A stretch of 59,332 bases of DNA from a virus. Under the pieces are notes generated by a model. That model saw only the letters and a program-made list of their open reading frames with translations. It was not told where the DNA came from and did no database searches. Shown here one piece after another: positions 1 to 8,397 of this stretch (position 1 is the first letter of the stretch; each line of letters begins with the position of its first letter). The stretch spans positions 1-59,332 of IMG/VR virus record IMGVR_UViG_3300036814_000177; one strand, 5' to 3'. Both the position numbers and the translations under genes were made by a program.

Positions 1-150
1 ATTGAGGTACGCCTGACGGAACACTAGGTCTTGCCAGCCCTCATGCGGCCTGTTCCATTTGAACCGCACCGTCTCGTAGCCTAGGCTCTCATCAAGCCCA
101 TAACCTACAGGGTAGATGGCGAAGGGCGCAATCTCTACGTCCGTGCCGTC
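1..150. repeat. Terminal direct repeat, left copy (circular genome overlap)
   Basis: Bases 1-150 are repeated at 59183-59332 in the same orientation. I find one difference: C at 127 against T at 59309. Both copies lie inside the primase gene and keep its frame, so the overlap is what an assembler leaves when it closes a circular or circularly permuted molecule. The unit length is therefore about 59,182 bp. A true fixed terminal repeat is less likely because it would cut an essential gene. Confidence 0.9.
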
Positions 151-1275
151 GATGGTCTGTACGATCTGGTTGCCTGTCCACTTGAAGGGATGCGGTGGCT
201 CTATCCTCTCCGCGTCAGTCTGGTCAGTGACCATCTCAACGGCTGCGTACTGCCGACCACACTGGGCGGGGGAGGTGATCTTCCCCTTGAGGGCGCACTT
301 GTCGCAGCCCTTAGCCCTGTGATCCTCAAACTTCTTGCAGGTGGTTGGACCCGTAGTCCGTGCTTGCCACTGGTGCAGCTTGCTAAGGGTGTTAGCCTCG
401 TTGTAGTCGGGGTGGCCCTTGCTCCAGTTCTTGGCTACATCGTCGGGGTTCCCGCAGTGCGCGGCGACACCGATCAGGCCATACCACAGTGGCTCCTCCA
501 CCTTGTCTTGATGGTCCACAGCCCAGCGTACCTGCTGGCACTGGTTATAAATAGTGTCGGCGTTGGCTGGCTGGTAGTCCTGTTTAATCTCCAACGCCTT
601 GCCTAACGCCGACACTGGCGCGACCATGCTCGGTACTTGTGTGACCGATCCTGTCACCCCCACAGGTGTCGCGCTCCCCAATATGTTCTGGAGCGTTTGC
701 TTATCATATGAGGGGGCGTCCATAAGGACGCGTACCTCTTTACCGTTCTTCGGATTGTGTGTACCTACTGGGCGCAGCACCCTTGCGCTGTCTGCCGTGA
801 CACTGGGGTCGAAGTCGAAGCGGTTTACTTTGAAGGTGGCCTTGAGTGCATCGGCCAGCGGTTGCCACTCAGCCTTGGGTAGAGCCTCGCTCAATACCCA
901 GTACACATGGAGGCCACGCCCGGATGATACGACCATCGGCTTCGGCATCCCTGTGAGTTCAAGGAATTTCAGTAGGGCAGCAAGCCCGTCTTGCTGGTTC
1001 TTATACTCATGCTTCTCATCATCAACACAGTCAATGTCGAGGAACAGAACCTTGGTCAGCTTGGTGTTGGATTGAGTACGGTTGAACCGTGTATTGAAGG
1101 TGGAGGTGGCGTAGTATGTGTTGTTCCCTGCCTGATCGAAGCGTTGGCAATTCTCTGCGAGTTCTTCCACCGTACCGAAGAACACTTGCTGCAGTGCTGA
1201 TCCACTGTTGATTACTATTGCACTGTAGAAGCCTTCGGATGGGAGAACACGCTGCAAAAACTCTAGCGTATTCAT
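1..1275 (-). CDS. AEP primase (prim-pol) with C-terminal ATPase, N-terminal part
   Basis: This is the N-terminal 425 codons of a 954-residue protein that continues at 59182-57593 once the circle is closed; the frame is conserved across the junction. It would synthesise primers and help open the replication fork. The archaeo-eukaryotic primase signature is visible: LFLDIDCV with the metal-binding D80 and D82, SSGRGLHVYW with the SGxGxH motif (residues 118-123), and the SARVLRPVGTHNPK segment near 163-176. A PriCT-like helical segment follows around 275-340, then a Cys cluster at about 345-360. The start is ATG at 1273-1275, preceded by GGCAGGGA, 62 bases after the HTH gene. It is the last gene of the minus-strand operon. 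The continuation at the right end carries the Walker A ATPase. Confidence 0.85.
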   Translation of the reverse strand, partial: MNTLEFLQRVLPSEGFYSAIVINSGSALQQVFFGTVEELAENCQRFDQAGNNTYYATSTFNTRFNRTQSNTKLTKVLFLDIDCVDDEKHEYKNQQDGLAALLKFLELTGMPKPMVVSSGRGLHVYWVLSEALPKAEWQPLADALKATFKVNRFDFDPSVTADSARVLRPVGTHNPKNGKEVRVLMDAPSYDKQTLQNILGSATPVGVTGSVTQVPSMVAPVSALGKALEIKQDYQPANADTIYNQCQQVRWAVDHQDKVEEPLWYGLIGVAAHCGNPDDVAKNWSKGHPDYNEANTLSKLHQWQARTTGPTTCKKFEDHRAKGCDKCALKGKITSPAQCGRQYAAVEMVTDQTDAERIEPPHPFKWTGNQIVQTIDGTDVEIAPFAIYPVGYGLDESLGYETVRFKWNRPHEGWQDLVFRQAYLN

Positions 1276-1303
1276 TCTATTCCCTGCCTTTTTGTGTGTA
1301 TCA

Positions 1304-1325
1304 GGGGGGTGGGACACCACCCCCC
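1304..1325 (-). other. GC-rich hairpin upstream of primase RBS
   Basis: A perfect 9-bp stem (GGGGGGTGG / CCACCCCCC) with a 4-base loop lies in the 62-base gap between the HTH gene and the primase. It ends about 25 bases before the primase ribosome site. On the minus transcript it is followed by an A-rich stretch and not a U-tract, so it is more likely a processing or stability element than an intrinsic terminator. Confidence 0.6.
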
Positions 1326-1337
1326 GAACACAAGATA

Positions 1338-1622
1338 CTACTCTTCTTCTTTTGTCATTTCAAGTAGCGTATCAAACCTGTCCTTGGGGACCATACCGAT
1401 CACTTCCGGCATGGGCCATTGGTGGCTCTCGATCACCACGAACATCTTACGGAGCGCGATCCTAACCTTGGCATCGTTCCCCTTGCGGATGGGCTTACCT
1501 TTAGTCCAGCCCGAATATGTTACCCGCGACACACCCAGAAATTTAGACATCTGGGTTGTGTTGAGCAGCATATGTTTCCGCAGTGCCTCCACCTTGGTGA
1601 AGTCGAGTGCGGGATTAGGCAT
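1338..1622 (-). CDS. Helix-turn-helix DNA-binding protein (Cro/CI-like)
   Basis: A 94-residue protein with a helix-turn-helix segment around residues 20-45 (TTQMSKFLGVSRVTYSGWTK), the pattern of XRE-type regulators that pick a major-groove site through the second helix. No dimerisation domain is recognisable after it, only a mixed C-terminal half with a conserved-looking WPMPEVIGMVP stretch. The ATG at 1622 overlaps the stop of the upstream gene by 8 bases, so it is co-translated within the replication operon. It is the only free-standing HTH protein of this type in the window, so it is the natural candidate for a phage regulator acting on the 15-17 kb promoters. That link is an inference; it could equally regulate host genes. 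Confidence 0.7.
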   Translation of the reverse strand: MPNPALDFTKVEALRKHMLLNTTQMSKFLGVSRVTYSGWTKGKPIRKGNDAKVRIALRKMFVVIESHQWPMPEVIGMVPKDRFDTLLEMTKEEE

Positions 1623-2577
1623 CGTCAGCTACCTCCGCCATCAGTGCAGTGATCTCATCGGCAAGGCCAGCGGTGCTGGCATCAGCGACGGGAGCAGGTT
1701 TAGGTTCTTCTGCAACAGGTTGTGCAGCGGGTGTCGCCACTGGCTCCGGAGCCGGGGCAGGAACCTCGACAGGTTTACCGAATGTGGAAACTGGGGCAGC
1801 GGGTTCCTCAACAGGAACTGCAACAGGTTCTGCTACGGGGGCAGCAATCGCAGGGGCAGGTGCTGGCGCACCAACCGTGATCTCACCCGTGATCTCCTTA
1901 ACCTTCTGCGTACCATGCAGCTTGTCCACCGCAACTTGGGTAGCCTCATCAATGAAGCCACCGAAGCCGAACTGCAACTTGGGGAAGGAGGCAGCGGTAT
2001 CAAAGGAGATCACAGTCTTGACAATCTCCGGCGCGATGCCACGCATCTGTAGTTCCCGGTTGTACTTGTTCAGCCCAGTCAACGCAGCCGGGGTAACTTC
2101 CAGCAGGTAGATGGGGCCAGTCGGGTCAGTGGCAGCAACAACAGCCAGCCGCTTCTTATCGGCACAGGCTTTGATGTCTTTGCCTTGGGCAGTTTTCTTA
2201 CTACCCCATGCGTTCTGAGGGCACGATGCACAGAGGTCGTTCTGTGGTTGAGTGCTGTCAGCAGCAGGACGAGTACCCTCAAGGGTGTAGCAGTCGGGAG
2301 CCTTGGCCTCTGCATCAGGGTTCCACGCCGTAGCATAGAACGCCTTCGAGATGCCGGGGTTAGCACCGACCACAACAACTTCCAGAGTGGGGTCTTCCAG
2401 CACAGTCTCGGCACCATCGGCTACAATGCGGAAGCGCGATGCCTTGATGGAGATACGGGGGAAGTCTGTCCCCGTGCTTAACCCGCCGCTAAGATCAGCA
2501 GCGAGGGCAGATGGTACACCGACACGCTCCGCAAGGTGGGCGGGTACGTCGATGTTAATCGGCACGATATTACTCAT
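1615..2577 (-). CDS. Putative ssDNA-binding protein with Cys cluster and acidic tail
   Basis: A 320-residue protein. Residues 40-235 look like a folded beta-rich domain with four cysteines (C96, C116, C119, C138) that could hold a zinc ion. A long Pro/Ala/Val/Glu linker (about 238-305) follows and the protein ends in an acidic tail (TALMAEVADDA). A compact N-terminal domain, a disordered linker and an acidic tip are the layout of phage and bacterial single-strand DNA-binding proteins, and its neighbours are primase, helicase and nucleases, so an SSB-like role at the fork is a reasonable guess. No OB-fold signature can be proven by eye. Start ATG at 2577; it overlaps the HTH gene by 8 bases. 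Confidence 0.45.
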   Translation of the reverse strand: MSNIVPINIDVPAHLAERVGVPSALAADLSGGLSTGTDFPRISIKASRFRIVADGAETVLEDPTLEVVVVGANPGISKAFYATAWNPDAEAKAPDCYTLEGTRPAADSTQPQNDLCASCPQNAWGSKKTAQGKDIKACADKKRLAVVAATDPTGPIYLLEVTPAALTGLNKYNRELQMRGIAPEIVKTVISFDTAASFPKLQFGFGGFIDEATQVAVDKLHGTQKVKEITGEITVGAPAPAPAIAAPVAEPVAVPVEEPAAPVSTFGKPVEVPAPAPEPVATPAAQPVAEEPKPAPVADASTAGLADEITALMAEVADDA

Positions 2578-2579
2578 AG

Positions 2580-2795
2580 CTATTTCTTCCTTCTGGTTTC
2601 GCCCATCTCTTGGGCAGTGAACATCTCTTGCTGAGTACCAATACCCAGCTTCTCTTTGGCGGCAGCAGCTATAATAAGTTCTGCTATACCTGTCGCATCA
2701 GCAGCGTACGAGACGGAGCGTATGCTACCCGCTGGTCGGGTTAGCTCCACTAAGAACCCGTTCTCAATCTTGAAAACTTGTACGATGGGTTCCAT
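2580..2795 (-). CDS. Small conserved hypothetical protein
   Basis: A 71-residue protein beginning MEPIVQVFKIENGFLVEL. The longer reading from 2882 would overlap the upstream gene by 83 bases. The ATG at 2795 sits 4 bases after that gene's stop, and AAGAAGG lies about 10 bases upstream, so I prefer it. A short beta-strand pair at the N-terminus is followed by an alpha helix (GIAELIIAAAAKEKLG) and a basic end. No family is recognised. Its place between the SSB-like and helicase-linked genes suggests an accessory replication protein or simply an operon passenger. Confidence 0.6.
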   Translation of the reverse strand: MEPIVQVFKIENGFLVELTRPAGSIRSVSYAADATGIAELIIAAAAKEKLGIGTQQEMFTAQEMGETRRKK

Positions 2796-2799
2796 ACCC

Positions 2800-3204
2800 C
2801 TAAGCCTTCTTTGTTGGTCGTCGTACTGAGACGCTGATCTTTGTGCCGAAGTTAACTCCGGCGGGGATGGCTCCGTCTGCATCTAGGTACTCCCTTACTG
2901 CTTTCTTATTCACTGCCTTGTTCAGCAGGTCATAAGCATCGTTGGTCTTGATGAAGTTCAGCACGGCGTCCCAGTCGCCCACGCTAGCGAAGTCAGCGGT
3001 GGACATGAACGCTGTACCCTCGTCAGTCTTGAAAGACTTTACACCAGTCTCATCGGACTTGGCTTGTATCCAAGCCTCAAGTTTCTGCATCTTTTCTTTG
3101 ATGGCTGCAACTTGTTCCTTAACATCAGACTCAATGGCCTCCTTCTGACCACGGAGCGTGATGTACGTGCCGATAACTTTATCGACGGTTAATGCTTCGG
3201 ACAT
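2800..3204 (-). CDS. Conserved phage protein, coiled-coil N-terminus
   Basis: A 134-residue protein. Residues 20-50 form a charged heptad-like helix (SDVKEQVAAIKEKMQKLEAW), residues 58-85 a more globular part (SFKTDEGTAF), and the C-terminus ends in VSVRRPTKK. Proteins with this layout are widespread in tailed phages beside recombination or SSB genes, but I know no assigned function. It starts at ATG 3204, three bases after the helicase stop codon. The coiled coil suggests that it acts as an oligomer or binds a partner of the replication or recombination set. Confidence 0.6.
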   Translation of the reverse strand: MSEALTVDKVIGTYITLRGQKEAIESDVKEQVAAIKEKMQKLEAWIQAKSDETGVKSFKTDEGTAFMSTADFASVGDWDAVLNFIKTNDAYDLLNKAVNKKAVREYLDADGAIPAGVNFGTKISVSVRRPTKKA

Positions 3205-3207
3205 AAC

Positions 3208-4758
3208 TTACTCCTGTTCTTGTTGTATCAGGTCTAACAGCAATCCCTGTAACCGCTGCTTAGTTTCGAGACGCTTGTACATCTTGCGCTCTAATGTCGT
3301 GGCCTCTATGTGAACCACGTTGGTGACATGCCGCTTGCCAATTCTCTCGACCCTCCCGTTGGCTTGGACATACTGTTCGTTGCTTGTTATCGGGCCGTAC
3401 CAGATGATGGACTTGGCCGCTGTCAGTGTCAGCCCGTGTGCCATCGTGGCAGGGTGGGCTATGATAATCCGTGGCTCGGTGCGCTCTTGAAACCCTTGAA
3501 AGATTACGTTCCGTTTCTTTGCGCTGACCTCTCCGTTAACTATACCCACGGTGTAATGTTTTGCTAGCTCTTTATGTAGCATATGTAAAGTTCCTGTCAA
3601 GGGTACAAATACAATTACTTTACCACCGATCTCTTCGATGGTATCAAGAACCGCTTGAACCCTAGGCTTACAGTCAATCTCTACGTTCTCACCTCGGTCA
3701 TTATATGCCACGCCACAGGCTATTTGTATCAGCTTCTGCAACTTAACAGCCTCGTTAACTGCGGTGATCTGCTCCCCGTTGGCTACGTCAGTGATGAAGG
3801 ACTTCATCATCTTGTCGTAGTGCATCCGCTGATCCTTCGTAAGCTCTACCTTACGTGTCTGGAACACAGTGTCGGGGAGGTCGAAGCACTCGTCACGAGT
3901 GAAGCGCACCGCAGGTTGGAGAACATGTTGTACAGTAGTGAGCGCACCGGGACGAGGAACCCACGACCACTTGCCAAGTTTCTGCATGACCTGATCGCGG
4001 AAGCTGCCGAAGGTGCGGGGTGCGTATGGGCTATCAACCAGCTTGGCCAAGGCCCACGCATCGGTGGGATTGTTGGGGGTAGGTGTCCCGGTCATCATCC
4101 ATAACTTGACATCGGGGTTGTTGTCCATCCACTTGCGGAACAATCTGAAACGTGTTGTGCCGGGGGTGCGGTAGACAGCAGCCTCGTCCACGATTACCAA
4201 GTCGAACATACCGTGGCAGTCATCGGAGATGATACCGAACCCATCATGGTTGACGATGTAGAAGTCAACGTCCGTCTTGAGCAACTGCTTGCGCTTCTTG
4301 GCCGAGCCGTGGAGGACAGCGTGTTGCCTATGGATGAACCCCTTGAAGATTGCATCCCCCCAGACACGCTCCAGTGTGGACAGTGGAGAGACGATGAGTA
4401 CCTTGTTGATGACGCCCTGCTTCATGAGGTAGTCAGCCGCCCACAGTGCGCTCTGGGTCTTACCCGTACCTATCTCGTTGAGGACCAAGGCTTTGTGGTT
4501 CATGGTGAGGAAGGCAGACGTAGCCTTCTGGTGTTCGTAGGGGGTGAAGTCCCCGACCCAGTCGTAGTAGTGCATGATGGGAGCCGGGGCTTTGATGCCT
4601 AGGTTCCGTAGAACTCTGACCTCTGCGGGCTTATGCGGCACGACCACAAGGTCAGCACCATGTAAGGTTACGCGATGAGCAGAGGGTATACACTCTGTAA
4701 CACGTTGTGGATTGTCAAGTTTCAAGGCAATGGCTTGGGCCTCTTCGACTACAAGCAT
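3208..4758 (-). CDS. SNF2-family DNA helicase/translocase
   Basis: A 516-residue superfamily 2 ATPase. Motif I is EIGTGKT (95-101), motif Ia SPLSTLERVW, motif II DEAA (191-194), motif III MTGTP (222-226). The C-terminal RecA-like lobe has VIVFVPLTGTLHMLH and motif VI QANGRVERIGK. The spacing and the motif VI form match SNF2-like phage helicases, which move on double-stranded DNA and remodel forks or recombination intermediates; no separate DNA-specificity domain is attached. ATG at 4758 lies inside the end of the VRR-NUC gene (10-base overlap), so nuclease and helicase are translationally coupled and probably work together on branched DNA. Confidence 0.9.
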   Translation of the reverse strand: MLVVEEAQAIALKLDNPQRVTECIPSAHRVTLHGADLVVVPHKPAEVRVLRNLGIKAPAPIMHYYDWVGDFTPYEHQKATSAFLTMNHKALVLNEIGTGKTQSALWAADYLMKQGVINKVLIVSPLSTLERVWGDAIFKGFIHRQHAVLHGSAKKRKQLLKTDVDFYIVNHDGFGIISDDCHGMFDLVIVDEAAVYRTPGTTRFRLFRKWMDNNPDVKLWMMTGTPTPNNPTDAWALAKLVDSPYAPRTFGSFRDQVMQKLGKWSWVPRPGALTTVQHVLQPAVRFTRDECFDLPDTVFQTRKVELTKDQRMHYDKMMKSFITDVANGEQITAVNEAVKLQKLIQIACGVAYNDRGENVEIDCKPRVQAVLDTIEEIGGKVIVFVPLTGTLHMLHKELAKHYTVGIVNGEVSAKKRNVIFQGFQERTEPRIIIAHPATMAHGLTLTAAKSIIWYGPITSNEQYVQANGRVERIGKRHVTNVVHIEATTLERKMYKRLETKQRLQGLLLDLIQQEQE

Positions 4759-5054
4759 CTTAGGTACTCCGCTACTTCCTCAATAGTCTCATCGTCGTAG
4801 ACCACAAAGCATTTACCACCAGCCCGTTCGATGTCGCCCATACATTTTACCTGTAAGTCGGTGGGCTTCTTAGTCTTATCAGCCTTCGCCTCTATCCCTA
4901 TGAAATGCCCTCCTGCACAGACAATACGGTCAGGGATACCCGCCGACCCAAAGGGGCCAGACTGGGGAGGGAACGACCACAGCCCGTACTGAGTAAAGTC
5001 CCCCAGCATCTTGTTAAGTTTCTTCTTGATCTTACCTTCGGGTGTCATGCCCAT
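4749..5054 (-). CDS. VRR-NUC domain nuclease
   Basis: A stand-alone 101-residue VRR-NUC nuclease of the PD-(D/E)xK superfamily. The catalytic pattern is complete: GIPDRIV supplies D42, FIGIEAKAD supplies E55 and K57, and Q68 in DLQVKCM completes the signature. Phage VRR-NUC proteins are Holliday-junction resolvase-like or flap nucleases, and this one overlaps the SNF2 helicase gene, the usual pairing. It is likely to trim or resolve branched replication intermediates before packaging. Start ATG at 5054, with a second in-frame ATG two codons later. Confidence 0.88.
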   Translation of the reverse strand: MGMTPEGKIKKKLNKMLGDFTQYGLWSFPPQSGPFGSAGIPDRIVCAGGHFIGIEAKADKTKKPTDLQVKCMGDIERAGGKCFVVYDDETIEEVAEYLRCL

Positions 5055-5087
5055 AGTTCTATCCTTACTTTACATTAGTGTCAAGTT

Positions 5088-5744
5088 TTATCTGAACTCA
5101 CACTGGGATTGCGCCAACGGACACCAAGGGCATAGGCCGCTTGGCTTAGCGGGCCACTGGTCTTTCTCAAGGGAGTGTTCAATACGTTGCACCTTGGTCA
5201 TCAGGGCTTCCCATATAGCTGGCGCATCCTCTCGCTTGTACACCTCAGTGTCCATCACCATATCCTTGAGCCATATGAAGGTGGCCCTTACGGTCTGGAC
5301 TTCGGGGTACAGTTTGAACACAAGTATGGCGAACAGTTCTAACTGAAAGAAGTCGGGGCGATGCTTACCTGTTTTCCAATCCGCAACGACTGCGCTCTCG
5401 CCATTGATGATAAGGATGTCCAGCTTGGCGCGGAGCCATGCGTCTGCATCCCACCACCCAGTAGGCTCAAGCTCCTTGTTGAGCGTGAACTCCTGCTCTG
5501 CAACAAGTTGTCCGGGGAGTGACGCGAAGGCTTGGACCAGGGCTTCGTACTGTACGCTCTCGGCTGGCAGGGCAGTGTCACCCTTGAGACACAACTCCAA
5601 CTGCTCATGGATACGGTTGCCATAGATGCTGGCCTCCCCAAAGGAAGGCTTAACTTCGCGGGTGATCCGTTGCATCTGGTACTGCTTCGGACAGTTCTCG
5701 TACTGCTTGAGGGCAGAGTAGCTGTGAGCTAAGGGCTTGTTCAC
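5088..5744 (-). CDS. RecB/Cas4-like PD-(D/E)xK exonuclease with Fe-S cysteines
   Basis: A 218-residue PDDEXK_1 nuclease. Motif residues are H46 (NRIHEQLE), D109 (AKLDILI), D122 and K124 (VADWKTGK), and QLELFAI downstream. Four cysteines, C18, C205, C208 and C215 (CPWCPLAQSQC), are placed as in the iron-sulfur nucleases AddB and Cas4, where the cluster ties the two ends of the domain together. It probably acts as a single-strand exonuclease in phage recombination. No CRISPR array or cas1/cas2 is present, so a CRISPR role is not supported. Translation starts at GTG 5744, a 4-base GTGA overlap with the DNA polymerase stop. Confidence 0.85.
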   Translation of the reverse strand: MNKPLAHSYSALKQYENCPKQYQMQRITREVKPSFGEASIYGNRIHEQLELCLKGDTALPAESVQYEALVQAFASLPGQLVAEQEFTLNKELEPTGWWDADAWLRAKLDILIINGESAVVADWKTGKHRPDFFQLELFAILVFKLYPEVQTVRATFIWLKDMVMDTEVYKREDAPAIWEALMTKVQRIEHSLEKDQWPAKPSGLCPWCPLAQSQCEFR

Positions 5745-7906
5745 TTACACTCTCCGTAGTTATCACCCACTGCGCTCTCGCAAGCGATGGGTAGTGTGGT
5801 TGCCCATGATGGAGGGGTACTCATTATCTCCTCCACAACTTGTTGTGCAGCATCAGCACCCTCCGACGACGTGCTGATAATGATCTCATCATGCACTTGG
5901 AACACAACGTGGTAGTGCTGTCCCACCGCAGTCATCTGGTCTGTTATAACTATACGAGCGAGGGCTTGGATGAGGTTCTCAGTCACCTTCCCGCCGTATA
6001 TGTTTGCCCACGCAATAGTCTCCCGCTTGCCTGAAACCTTAGTCTCTATGAACTTGCGGAACGCCCTTGCGTCAGAGATGTATTCAAACCCATCCTCGTC
6101 AGAGCGCAGTGCATTATACTTCAAGAGCATACCATTAGGCAACTCAATACCCTCCGGGCCGTAGCCTATGAAGCCACCGATCACACCTTGCTGACCCGCA
6201 ATCATGTCACTCAGCACGTTGTCGCACCGTGTCCACAACGCCACGATCATGGGGTGCTTGTCGCGGTACAGATAGACAATACGCTTGGCCTCACCCTCAT
6301 GTATATCCACACCTCCCTGCTTGAGGGTGTCGGTGAACTTGATGAAGCCCATGCCATAGCCCAAGCCAAGGATGCAGGTCTTACCTACGAACCGTTGCTC
6401 CTTGGTAACCTGTGCCACGGCGATGCCGTAAACAAGGGCGGCGAACTCACTGTATACGTCACGCCCCTCACGGAACGCCTGCACCAAGTCATGCTGCCCT
6501 GCAACATGTGCTAGCATACGTGCCTCTATCTGGCTCGAGTCACAAGCGATCAGCTTCTGTCCATCGGGCGCAGCTAGGGCGGTGCGTATCACGTTGTTGG
6601 TACGGGCGGGGAGGTTTTGGAGGTTGAGTTTATCCCCACCGCTGAACCGTCCGGTGTGTGCGCCGTAGTATTTGAGCATGATGGGGAGGGGGCCACGCTT
6701 GGAGACAGCGATCAGACGCTCAGTGCGCTTCTCCTCAATGGTACTCTTGACCCCTAACCTGACCTCGGTAACAGCCGCGACCGCTGGGTTGGGGTGGTTC
6801 AGTAAGTCCTTCATCCCTTGGTCTGTCTTGGCAAACGCAAAGGTATCCTTACCTGTGGTGGGGCTGACCTTATAAGGTATCGCTGCCCCCATAGCTGTGA
6901 GTAGGGCGGCGAACTTCATGTTGCTGTTGAGTGCCTTCTTTGCAGCCTCTGGGTCACCGCTGCCCAACTTGTTGAGCAACGTCAGCTTGCGGTCTTGCTC
7001 CGACTTCAGGTGGGCTTCCAGCTTATGCCTGTCCAACTCAATGACAGGCTCAGTGTACATACGGATGGTCTGGTCAATAACCATCAACTCCGACACCGGG
7101 AAATCCTTCTTCAACTTCTTGAATAGCTTATACGTTAGCTCCGTGTCGTTGCAACAGTACCCACCGTAGGCGTTGATCTGTGCTTTAGTGAAGTCCTTGC
7201 GCCTCTTATCTAACGCATCTATGACCTCTGTGCCCTTCTCACCTAGGCCAAAGGCCAGCACCAAAGCCTTGAGGCTACCACCTACTGTGACACCACACGT
7301 AGGCTTAGCCATCGACAGTGTATCGAACCAGAACTTTGGCCTGATGTTGAAGTGTTCCGCTAGGATCAGCCCGTCGAAGGCTGTGTTGTGGCAGAGGATG
7401 GCCTTGTCGGTGTAGTCCAACGAGTTGAGGAACGTGTGCGGATCACTGCCGGTGTACCAGTCAGTCTCACCATCGTTGACCTTAACGCTGACACCGATCA
7501 CCTCAAAGCGATCATCCCTGACGTACTCCTCCGTTGTCATCTTACCAAGGCTGTAGTCCTTGGCGTAGTAAGTTTCAAAGTCGATTGTTACGATGTCCAT
7601 CTGCTTCCTCGCTGTTGTTGGTTGGGGTACGCGTAACTGGTACTCCCATAAACCTGTGATCCTGTTACCTCTTGGCCTCTTGTCTATTGTGTGGCTACCA
7701 AACCTACGCTTCCTTAGGTGGCGTAGCTGGGCCGACACAGACGCAGGGGGATCACCTGTTAACTTTGCTACTTCATCGAGTGTTCTCCATGAGCCACAGA
7801 TCATAGCCTTATGCACACGATGTAGCTGATTAGCTAACCGGGCGTAGTCGTAGGTTGGGTCATACACTGGGCCGTTGAAATGCGCACTCACGTCCGGTGC
7901 ATCCAT
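5741..7906 (-). CDS. polA: Family A DNA polymerase with fused N-terminal winged-helix domain
   Basis: A 721-residue replicative polymerase. The 3'-5' exonuclease has IDFETYY (D109, E111), CHNTAFDG (N174, D178) and a CCNDTEL segment (D254). The polymerase has motif A ACDSSQIEAR (D456), motif B KTCILGLGYGMG (K509, Y517) and motif C VHDE (HDE 672-674). Residues 1-102 are extra: a winged-helix segment (TLDEVAKLTGDPPASVSAQL, then LRKRRFG) joined in frame. The ATG at 7600 (residue 103) opens the usual phage polymerase N-terminus and has a GAGG site 6 bases upstream, so a 619-residue polymerase may also be made. The outer start ATG 7906 overlaps the DUF6378 gene stop (TGATG). Confidence 0.93.
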   Translation of the reverse strand: MDAPDVSAHFNGPVYDPTYDYARLANQLHRVHKAMICGSWRTLDEVAKLTGDPPASVSAQLRHLRKRRFGSHTIDKRPRGNRITGLWEYQLRVPQPTTARKQMDIVTIDFETYYAKDYSLGKMTTEEYVRDDRFEVIGVSVKVNDGETDWYTGSDPHTFLNSLDYTDKAILCHNTAFDGLILAEHFNIRPKFWFDTLSMAKPTCGVTVGGSLKALVLAFGLGEKGTEVIDALDKRRKDFTKAQINAYGGYCCNDTELTYKLFKKLKKDFPVSELMVIDQTIRMYTEPVIELDRHKLEAHLKSEQDRKLTLLNKLGSGDPEAAKKALNSNMKFAALLTAMGAAIPYKVSPTTGKDTFAFAKTDQGMKDLLNHPNPAVAAVTEVRLGVKSTIEEKRTERLIAVSKRGPLPIMLKYYGAHTGRFSGGDKLNLQNLPARTNNVIRTALAAPDGQKLIACDSSQIEARMLAHVAGQHDLVQAFREGRDVYSEFAALVYGIAVAQVTKEQRFVGKTCILGLGYGMGFIKFTDTLKQGGVDIHEGEAKRIVYLYRDKHPMIVALWTRCDNVLSDMIAGQQGVIGGFIGYGPEGIELPNGMLLKYNALRSDEDGFEYISDARAFRKFIETKVSGKRETIAWANIYGGKVTENLIQALARIVITDQMTAVGQHYHVVFQVHDEIIISTSSEGADAAQQVVEEIMSTPPSWATTLPIACESAVGDNYGECK

Positions 7907-8397
7907 CACCCCCTCCGCTTACGCTCAGCATGGATCATGTGGATAGTCTCAGCGTACCCAGCGATATCGTCGATGGTGTCCTTGTGATCAGGGGTGTGGA
8001 CGAGGCGGCATATCTTGAGCCATATCATCTCCAGTGCGAACCGTACCTCATCGTCCTTGCACTTGTCGGTGACAGCCTTACCCCACTGTGCATCGCGGAA
8101 GTTCTCAAGGGGTGAGCCGTATATCTCTCCCTTCTCTGCAACAAGTTGCTGAGTGTCACGCCTCGTATGCGACACGGGTGTCGCCGGACGTTCAACAGGC
8201 TCGGCGGGTATCGTAGCCACGCTCTCCTTCTCCTCCAGTGCTTTCAGCCACCGCTTGGCGTTGTAGATGGTGTACATTGACACACCTGTTATGTCAGCTA
8301 AATGCCTAACATCCATGTGCTTCTTCTTGGGGTGACGTTTGACAGCGGCTAATGCCTTCATGAACTTCTTACTCTTGTGTTTAATTTTCTCACTCAT
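7906..8397 (-). CDS. HTH plus DUF6378 (MazG-like) protein
   Basis: A 163-residue two-part protein. Residues 25-55 (DVRHLADITGVSMYTIYNAK) resemble a helix-turn-helix, and after a Pro-rich linker residues 85-160 match the phage DUF6378 pattern: GEIYGSPLENF, an acidic helix, LKICRLVHTPDHKDTIDDIAGYAE. The DxxxDIAGYAE end and the helical acidic composition resemble all-alpha NTP pyrophosphatases of the MazG type, so a role in nucleotide pool clean-up or alarmone breakdown is possible but unproven. It overlaps the upstream gene by ATGA and the polymerase by TGATG, and is therefore tightly coupled to replication. Confidence 0.7.
   Translation of the reverse strand: MSEKIKHKSKKFMKALAAVKRHPKKKHMDVRHLADITGVSMYTIYNAKRWLKALEEKESVATIPAEPVERPATPVSHTRRDTQQLVAEKGEIYGSPLENFRDAQWGKAVTDKCKDDEVRFALEMIWLKICRLVHTPDHKDTIDDIAGYAETIHMIHAERKRRG

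Noticed and set aside
190-1075. Plus-strand frames opposite the primase N-terminus
   Set aside because: They lie antisense to a gene with intact AEP motifs and show no protein-like composition or coupling.
5088-5744. Cas4-like nuclease as sign of a CRISPR system
   Set aside because: No array, cas1 or cas2 is present; the gene sits in a phage recombination cluster, where such nucleases are common.
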